8,823 bases of DNA from an uncultured Collinsella sp. (GTDB lineage: Bacteria > Actinomycetota > Coriobacteriia > Coriobacteriales > Coriobacteriaceae), in contig CABUTH010000079.1 in assembly GCA_902494465.1 (NCBI GenBank), positions 1-8,823 on the forward strand, given 5' to 3'. How positions within the stretch are numbered: position 1 is the first letter of the stretch; each line of letters opens with the position of its first letter. The notes under the pieces are model-generated. The model worked only from the letters and a program-made list of their open reading frames with translations. It was not told the origin of the DNA and ran no database searches. Shown here one piece after another: positions 1 to 4,991 of this stretch. Made by a program: the position numbers and the translations under genes.

Positions 1-1
1 A

Positions 2-898
2 TCCCTGCTGTTCTACGCCGTCAGCACCAAAGACACAGACGCTCATTTCGAGAAGTCAGCCGGATCACTCAGCCTTATACGAGGGATAGAGGCAGGCCCT
101 ATTGAAATCGATGCCCACGCGCAAAGCAGGCAACGCATTCTTGCCGACCCGGCGCTTCTCGAAATGGAGTGGAACGGATCCGGAGCCATCGGAATTCTCC
201 CCTCCGCGCTTGACGCCAAGACGCTCCCCTCAAACGACGAACCCATCAACGCAACCATACAAGAAGGGAGCACGGACAAAGAAGCGGGTGCGGGCGACAC
301 GCCGTCGCCGACAAACAGCGTCCCAGCTTCTTTCGAAGCACCGAATGAGCCCGCTGCCGATCCAAACGATCCCGAGCTCGCGGACAGTCTGGGGCTTGCT
401 GATCCTCAGGAGATCGATGAAGGTAACTGCTGCGTGCTTGCCGCCCTCGACCACACAGAGGTCATCGATGCTGCAAACATCGAAGTTGCCGCCGCCAATC
501 AGCCCGTCCGCAAGTCGGCCATCATCGCATTTCCCGAATCCATCGAAGTCGTCTTTTTGCCATCAGGCGAGGTCGTGGCCCCAACACTGCTCACCTTGTT
601 GGGCGCCAAGAATACTCGAAACGAAATTAAAAAGGTCACGGTTGTCGACCCTGCAACCACCGCTAAACTGCGTCTATACGCCGTTGCCCCAGACGGAGGC
701 AAGACCTTGGAATTCGATGGCGACACACTTCTAGCCTGGCGACGTCTGGACATTATGCAAGACGTCTCGTATCAGATCGAACTCGAAGGGTTTGATCGTG
801 CCCGCGATGCCAATATCATCGCCGCGGCTATTGAATCCCCACAGCGGCTTATGACACTGCGCTTTGACTACTATCCCTATGTCCCGACAACCACCTGA
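2..898 (+). CDS. Unrecognised protein, 5'-truncated by the window edge
   Basis: The reading frame is open from base 2 to a TGA at 896-898, giving 298 residues with the true start outside the window. The first internal ATG (164) has no convincing Shine-Dalgarno, and coding-like sequence continues upstream of it, so it is not the start. I do not recognise a family. Three parts are visible. The first ~65 residues are mixed. A Pro/Ser/Asp/Glu-rich, probably disordered stretch spans roughly residues 70-140. The C-terminal ~155 residues are richer in beta-type segments, begin around a Cys-Cys pair (NCCVLAAL) and end in a Tyr-rich tail (FDYYPYVPTTT). No membrane segment or catalytic motif stands out. 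Its codons look less GC-rich than those of the downstream genes. A cell-envelope or pilin-like protein is possible, because such proteins often carry linkers of this kind, but nothing here proves it. The gene is real judging by frame length; its function is unknown. Confidence 0.6.
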   Translation, partial: SLLFYAVSTKDTDAHFEKSAGSLSLIRGIEAGPIEIDAHAQSRQRILADPALLEMEWNGSGAIGILPSALDAKTLPSNDEPINATIQEGSTDKEAGAGDTPSPTNSVPASFEAPNEPAADPNDPELADSLGLADPQEIDEGNCCVLAALDHTEVIDAANIEVAAANQPVRKSAIIAFPESIEVVFLPSGEVVAPTLLTLLGAKNTRNEIKKVTVVDPATTAKLRLYAVAPDGGKTLEFDGDTLLAWRRLDIMQDVSYQIELEGFDRARDANIIAAAIESPQRLMTLRFDYYPYVPTTT

Positions 899-921
899 GG
901 CTTAAATGCTGCGCATCATTC

Positions 922-947
922 CTAATACCACTTATATAACGTATTAG
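922..947. promoter_or_regulatory. Inverted repeat, candidate operator/promoter of the DUF554 gene
   Basis: CTAATAC (922-928) is mirrored by GTATTAG (941-947) across a 12-bp AT-rich spacer, a perfect 7-bp inverted repeat with half-site centres 19 bp apart, close to two helical turns. The spacer contains TATAAC (935-940), a five-of-six match to a sigma-70 -10 box, though no good -35 lies 17 bp upstream. A dyad covering a -10-like box about 70 bp before a start codon is typical of a repressor site. The regulator is unknown and the binding role is inferred. Confidence 0.4.
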
Positions 948-1006
948 ATGAGTCGCGATGTGCCTCGCATTTCGTTCTGCTACGATTGCCACGTTGGCAT
1001 CAATAC

Positions 1007-1013
1007 AGGAGGG
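1007..1013 (+). promoter_or_regulatory. Shine-Dalgarno that sets the DUF554 start
   Basis: AGGAGGG lies three bases before ATG 1017. The in-frame ATG at 948 has no comparable site and would add 23 residues (MSRDVPRISF...) that do not fit the family, whose members begin near the GTIIN motif. The start at 1017 is therefore preferred. Confidence 0.75.
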
Positions 1014-1016
1014 CTC

Positions 1017-1733
1017 ATGCCGGGCTTGGGAACAATCATCAACGTTACGCTTTTAGTTGCGGGCGGTCTTTTGGGATTAGCGGGCGGCCGCTCCATTACA
1101 CCGCGCATCCAAGACACGCTCATGAAAGCATCGGGGCTGTGCGTCCTGTTTATCGGCCTGGGCGGCACCATGCAAAAGATGCTCCTTATCGATGGAAAGG
1201 CGCTAGCGACCACCGGTACCACCATGCTCATCGTCTCATTTGCGCTCGGTTCGCTCATCGGCGAGGCCATCAACTTGGAGGCCGCCATCGAGAACCTTGG
1301 CGAATGGCTCAAGCGCAAGACTGGCAGTGAGGGCGATAACGAGTTCACCAACGCTTTTGTCTCGACTTCACTCACCGTGTGCATCGGCGCCATGGCCATT
1401 GTGGGATCGATCCAGGACGGCCTGCTCGGCGACTGGTCAACGCTTGCCCTCAAGGGCGCACTGGACTGCATCATCGTCTGCACCATGACGGCCTCGCTTG
1501 GCCGCGGCTGCATCTTCTCCGCCCTGCCCGTCGCCGTGTTCCAGGGGACGATCACGTTGTTTGCCGGCGCGCTCTCCCCCATCATGACCACAGCTGCCCT
1601 CAACAGCCTTTCGCTCGTAGGCTCCATGCTCATCTTCTGCGTCGGCGTCAACCTCATCCGTCCTCAGACCTTCCGCACGGCCAATATGCTTCCCTCCGTT
1701 GTCATCGCCATCATCTACGCCCTCCTGTTCTAA
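1017..1733 (+). CDS. DUF554 family multi-pass membrane protein (YdfK/YqgA-like)
   Basis: The product has 238 residues from ATG 1017. It is very hydrophobic, with about six to seven membrane segments (roughly residues 5-22, 40-58, 66-84, 113-133, 147-160, 168-190, 196-214 and 224-238). Family hallmarks are the N-terminal GTIINV, the central run CIGAMAIVGSIQDGLLGD (about 122-139), ALD near 148-150, SLGRGC, FQGTITLFAG and the C-terminal NLIRP...NMLPS. DUF554 proteins are integral inner-membrane proteins found widely in bacteria. Their substrate is not established, so a transporter role would be a guess. Length matches the usual ~225-240 residues and the protein looks intact. It sits 118 bp after the preceding gene, with its own candidate operator, and 87 bp before the TerB gene, which has its own -10-like box. 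It is therefore probably a separate transcription unit and not part of the defence locus. Confidence 0.9.
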   Translation: MPGLGTIINVTLLVAGGLLGLAGGRSITPRIQDTLMKASGLCVLFIGLGGTMQKMLLIDGKALATTGTTMLIVSFALGSLIGEAINLEAAIENLGEWLKRKTGSEGDNEFTNAFVSTSLTVCIGAMAIVGSIQDGLLGDWSTLALKGALDCIIVCTMTASLGRGCIFSALPVAVFQGTITLFAGALSPIMTTAALNSLSLVGSMLIFCVGVNLIRPQTFRTANMLPSVVIAIIYALLF

Positions 1734-1775
1734 ATCTATCAACGCAGCGGTATCACGAACATCTGTTTGATGCTG

Positions 1776-1784
1776 TGCTATGAT
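1776..1784 (+). promoter_or_regulatory. Candidate extended -10 promoter for the TerB/ATPase/helicase operon
   Basis: TGCTATGAT has the TGn extension (1776-1778) and a five-of-six -10 box (TATGAT, 1779-1784). The matching -35 position (1756-1761, CGAACA) is poor, which is common for extended -10 promoters. The site lies 36 bp before GTG 1821 and is the only good promoter-like sequence between the DUF554 stop and the operon. Transcription would start near 1791. Called by eye. Confidence 0.45.
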
Positions 1785-1810
1785 ATGAGGTCACCGTAGC
1801 TGCGTTCGAG

Positions 1811-1818
1811 AGGAGGAG
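1811..1818 (+). promoter_or_regulatory. Shine-Dalgarno of the TerB gene, supporting a GTG start
   Basis: AGGAGGAG ends two bases before GTG 1821, and its AGGAGG core is four bases away. This is the strongest ribosome binding site in the window on the plus strand and supports the GTG as the true start. Confidence 0.7.
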
Positions 1819-1820
1819 CG

Positions 1821-3578
1821 GTGGCCGACCAGGACATCAAGATGCTCATCGAGCGCATTATGGCCGAGGCCCGGACCCATCAGTCCGCCCGCTTCTCAAA
1901 CGAAACCTACGCAGACGAGCCGATTCTCAAAACCGGCCGACAGATGCAGAATTTCCTCCCCGACCAGTACCGTAAAATGCGCGAGATATCGCGCTGGCAG
2001 GATGACCCCAAGGGCGGTGCGGGCCGCTGGCTTTCGGAAGCCGAGCTTTTTTACCGCCAGGGCCTGCTGATGGCTGACTTTGAGGACGACTGTCCCTACA
2101 ACGGCACCTTTAAGTCGTACTTTCCCACCTACAACGCCATGAGCGACCGGCAACTGCGCGGCTACTTTACCTGGCGTGCCCAAGTGCGCCGCGGAACCGT
2201 CGAGGAAACGTCTACGTCCTTTGCCTTTCTGTATCTCTATGAGCTGATCTGCGGCATTGGCGCAGATAATCCACTCGATGGTTTTAACAAGATCAAGGCT
2301 TTTTGGGATGTCTATCGCGCCTTCGAGCCCGGCATCGACCGGTTTGCGCGCGTGTGGCTGCAAGATTACGCCGTGTTCCACGGGCTCGACCCCAAGCTGC
2401 TTCGCGACTCTAAAACCGTCATGTTCGATAACGCCCTTATCGAACTGCGGCGCGCGGCACGAGACCTTGTACCGGCACCGGCACCGTCCGGCCAGACCCC
2501 TAAGCGTCGCAAAACCTCCGAGCCCACGCTCCCCCTTCCGCCCGATGAGGTGCGCGAGGAGCGACTCATGGCCGCCATCAACGCCCTCTCCACGTACAAC
2601 CTAAGTAGCTCGCGGCTCGACCGCAGCCACCACCGCGATCTGCGCCACGTGGCGTGCGCCGTGTATGTCCGCATGGCGCGCTACTATGACACGCACCGAA
2701 AGACCGGCATCGTGGCAAGCTTATTTGGGGAGGAGACGGCCATGCCCTACACCATGTTTGCCTCGGCCGTATTCTTTGCGCCCGAGCGCCACGAGGACTG
2801 CGAATACCGTCTGGACCCCATCCATATCTACCGTTGCCAAAACGGTTTTTGGGAATGCATGCGGATTCACGGCAGCAGACAAAAGAGCAGCAAACTTGGC
2901 GAGATGATGCGCGCCTGCGACCAACGCCTGCGCCTGGCCCTGGACCCTGCCCATCCCCTGAAGGAAGAAAAGGTCCCCAAATATCTGGCCAAGATTATCG
3001 ATGACGAGATTGTGGCATGGCTTTCGTGGGACGCCGCACACCAGCCCGTCAAGATCGATATCGATTTGAGCCAGCTGGGGCACATTCGGAGCGCTGCCGC
3101 ACAAACGCGCGAAGCGCTTTTGATCGACGAGGAACGCGAGGACGGCGCGTCCGCAGAAGCCGAGGCAGCGGACTCAGGGCAACCGGAAGCCGAGCCCGTA
3201 GCCGACGCGACGGTCGAGGCGGTCGCGGCTGCAGGGCAGGACGAGTCCGACGAGCCGACCATATCCACCGAACAGTTTGGTGTCGTGGCACCGCTTCTCG
3301 CGCCGACGCCCGCGTTCGCAGCTGCTACGCCCGCTGACGCCACGAACGAACTCGCGCCCGCCGCAGACGCCTATCTCCGCGCGCTGCTCGAGCACAACGC
3401 AGTACAGGCGGAATCGGCGGTAGTGCAATCGGAGCAGAGCGAGGACATGCTCGTCGATACCATCAACGAGGCGCTCTTTGACCTGGTGGGCGACACCGTA
3501 ATTGAATTTAGCGCGGCAGGGCCGCAGATTATCGAGGACTACGAAGCAGACGTGAGAGGATATCTAGACCATGAGTGA
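1821..3578 (+). CDS. sngA: TerB_N/TerB_C domain protein, Shango SngA-like
   Basis: The product has 585 residues from GTG 1821. A TerB_N domain covers roughly residues 35-215. Its recognisable core is SYFPTYNAMSDRQLRGYFTW (99-118), followed by the VRRGTVEETSTSFAFLYLYEL region and an aromatic-rich helical part. A middle region (about 245-410) carries the conserved-looking IYRCQNGFWECMRIHG (336-351) and a helical ...KIIDDEIVAWL segment. A TerB_C-like part starts near 412 (IDIDLSQLGHIRSAA) and ends with DTINEALFDLVGDTVIEF and IEDYEADVRGYL. It is interrupted by an Ala/Glu/Pro-rich linker at about 436-515. I do not see a canonical central TerB core. No membrane segment is present, so it should be cytoplasmic. 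TerB-type domains are linked to stress and phage-response systems, and this family partners with an ATPase and a helicase, as here. The gene overlaps the ATPase gene by 8 bp. A sensor or scaffold role is inferred. Family membership is quite sure; the Shango name rests on the trio. Confidence 0.82.
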   Translation: MADQDIKMLIERIMAEARTHQSARFSNETYADEPILKTGRQMQNFLPDQYRKMREISRWQDDPKGGAGRWLSEAELFYRQGLLMADFEDDCPYNGTFKSYFPTYNAMSDRQLRGYFTWRAQVRRGTVEETSTSFAFLYLYELICGIGADNPLDGFNKIKAFWDVYRAFEPGIDRFARVWLQDYAVFHGLDPKLLRDSKTVMFDNALIELRRAARDLVPAPAPSGQTPKRRKTSEPTLPLPPDEVREERLMAAINALSTYNLSSSRLDRSHHRDLRHVACAVYVRMARYYDTHRKTGIVASLFGEETAMPYTMFASAVFFAPERHEDCEYRLDPIHIYRCQNGFWECMRIHGSRQKSSKLGEMMRACDQRLRLALDPAHPLKEEKVPKYLAKIIDDEIVAWLSWDAAHQPVKIDIDLSQLGHIRSAAAQTREALLIDEEREDGASAEAEAADSGQPEAEPVADATVEAVAAAGQDESDEPTISTEQFGVVAPLLAPTPAFAAATPADATNELAPAADAYLRALLEHNAVQAESAVVQSEQSEDMLVDTINEALFDLVGDTVIEFSAAGPQIIEDYEADVRGYLDHE

Positions 3579-4875
3579 TACCGCATCCGCAGCACCTCGC
3601 GTGCCCAAGCGCGTCGCTGCCGTCATTCTCAACTCGCTCAAGGGCGGCGTGGTCCCGCGCATCGGCCTTCCTTACATCACCGTAGGGCGCGAGGTCGAGA
3701 TCCGCGCCCTGCTCACCGATCTGAGTCTCATCGCCGACGGTGGCGCGAGCTTCCGCTTTCTGGTCGGTCGTTACGGCGCCGGCAAGAGCTTTTTGCTCCA
3801 GACTATCCGCACGCACGCCATGGGCGAGGGATTCGTCGTCGCTGATGCCGACCTGTCGCCCGAGCGCCGCCTGCAGGGCGGTCAGGGACAGGGCCTTGCC
3901 ACCTACCGCGAGCTCATCCGCAATATATCGACCAAGACGCGCCCCGAGGGCGGTGCGCTCAACCTTATTCTGGATCGCTGGGTCGCCTCGTGTACCGACG
4001 CCGACGAGTCTGTCGTTAATGCCCAACTGGCCCCGCTCGAAGAGATGGTCCACGGCTTCGACTTCACCCGCATGCTTCGCCGCTATCGCACGGCCGTATC
4101 CGAGGGCGACGAAGAGGCCATGAGCCGCGTGACCAAATGGATTCGCGGCGAATACCGCACCAAGAGCGAGGCTCGCGCCGAGCTGGGCTCCTCGACCATC
4201 ATCAGCGATGACGACTGGTACGACTACGTTAAGCTCATTGCGCGCTTTTTGGTCTGCAGCGGCTACAAGGGCATGCTGGTGCTCATCGACGAACTCGTGA
4301 ATCTGTATAAGATTCCCAACGCCATCACGCGCCAATACAACTACGAGAAGATCCTGACCATGTACAACGACACGCTCCAGGGCAAGGCGCAGTACCTGGG
4401 CATGATCATGGGCGGCACGCCAACCTCCATCGAAGACCGCCGCCGCGGCGTGTTCTCCTACGAGGCCCTGCGCAGCCGACTCGCTCTGGGCCGCTTTGCG
4501 CGCGAAGACCTCAAGGACATGCTCGCGCCCATCATCCGCCTGCAGTCACTCACCTATGAGGAGTTGCTGGTGCTCATCGAAAAACTCATGCAGATCCATG
4601 CCGGCTACTTTGGCTGGACGCCCACGCTTGCCGAAAACGACTTGGTGGACTTTCTCAAGATTGAGTTCGGCCGCGTGGGAGCCGATACGCACTTGACGCC
4701 GCGTGAGGTTATCCGTGACTTTATCGAGCTGCTCGATATCCTGTGTCAGAACCCCGATGCAAATGTGGCCGAGCTGCTGCAAAGCGTCGGCGGCGACGCG
4801 CTGGCGCCGGCAGCCGCAACAGGCGACACCGGCACCGCAGGCGGCGACCGCAACTTCGCCGAGTTCACCATCTAA
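3571..4875 (+). CDS. sngB: DUF2791/BrxD-like P-loop ATPase, Shango SngB-like
   Basis: The product has 434 residues from ATG 3571, inside the end of the TerB gene (overlap ATGAGTGA), with GAGAGGA at 3554-3560 as ribosome binding site. The overlap implies translational coupling. Walker A is GRYGAGKS (66-73, Lys72). Walker B is LVLIDEL (236-242, Asp240-Glu241). A sensor-1-like strand is LGMIMGGTPTS (276-286), and conserved YEALRSRLALGRFA (297-310) could supply an arginine finger. The N-terminal ~55 residues include the RVAAVILNSLKGGVVPRIGL segment common to this ATPase group, followed by a VGRE turn before the P-loop domain. The C-terminal half is helical and ends in a Gly/Ala-rich tail. DUF2791 ATPases include BrxD of type 2 BREX and the ATPase of Shango, both next to Lhr-like helicases. 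The protein should be a cytoplasmic AAA-like ATPase that may load or control the helicase. All nucleotide-binding residues appear intact. Confidence 0.87.
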   Translation: MSDTASAAPRVPKRVAAVILNSLKGGVVPRIGLPYITVGREVEIRALLTDLSLIADGGASFRFLVGRYGAGKSFLLQTIRTHAMGEGFVVADADLSPERRLQGGQGQGLATYRELIRNISTKTRPEGGALNLILDRWVASCTDADESVVNAQLAPLEEMVHGFDFTRMLRRYRTAVSEGDEEAMSRVTKWIRGEYRTKSEARAELGSSTIISDDDWYDYVKLIARFLVCSGYKGMLVLIDELVNLYKIPNAITRQYNYEKILTMYNDTLQGKAQYLGMIMGGTPTSIEDRRRGVFSYEALRSRLALGRFAREDLKDMLAPIIRLQSLTYEELLVLIEKLMQIHAGYFGWTPTLAENDLVDFLKIEFGRVGADTHLTPREVIRDFIELLDILCQNPDANVAELLQSVGGDALAPAAATGDTGTAGGDRNFAEFTI

Positions 4876-4912
4876 CCTACCAAAAAGGGACAGGTTTATT
4901 TTGGCAGGTTTT
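4876..4912 (+). repeat. Hairpin-forming repeat-like element between the ATPase and helicase genes
   Basis: CCTACCAAAA (4876-4885) and TTTTGGCAGG (4899-4908) form a 10-bp inverted repeat with one mismatch around a 13-base loop containing GGGACAGG, followed by TTTT (4909-4912). It starts at the base after the ATPase stop codon. The A-tract, GGGACAG, TTTATTTT layout resembles dispersed REP-type palindromes linked to IS200-like REP-associated tyrosine transposases, as I recall them. Copy number could not be tested. The T-run after the stem means it could also act as a weak terminator or attenuator in front of the helicase gene. Confidence 0.45.
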
Positions 4913-4980
4913 ATCTGGGCAAACGTTGAAGCAGTAATGCAGCAAGCCGTTGCCAGCCGCGTTGAAAAATTCGTTGTTGA

Positions 4981-4987
4981 AAGGAGG
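4981..4987 (+). promoter_or_regulatory. Shine-Dalgarno that sets the helicase start
   Basis: AAGGAGG lies four bases before GTG 4992. The more upstream in-frame TTG at 4950 has no such site, and its 14 extra residues would include the translated Shine-Dalgarno itself (KGGP). GTG 4992 is therefore chosen. Confidence 0.8.
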
Positions 4988-4991
4988 CCCC

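Noticed and set aside
948..1016. ATG 948 as start of the DUF554 protein
   Set aside because: No good ribosome binding site. It abuts the inverted repeat, and the extra 23 residues do not fit the family N-terminus.
980..1657. Antisense open frame (225 codons) across the DUF554 gene
   Set aside because: Shadow of a clear membrane-protein gene. Its Pro/Met/Ser-rich product has no recognisable feature.
3529..4335. Antisense open frame (268 codons) across the ATPase gene
   Set aside because: Runs opposite intact Walker A and B coding sequence, with no convincing domain of its own.
4950..4991. TTG 4950 as start of the helicase
   Set aside because: No Shine-Dalgarno, rare start codon, and the added residues translate the real ribosome binding site of GTG 4992.
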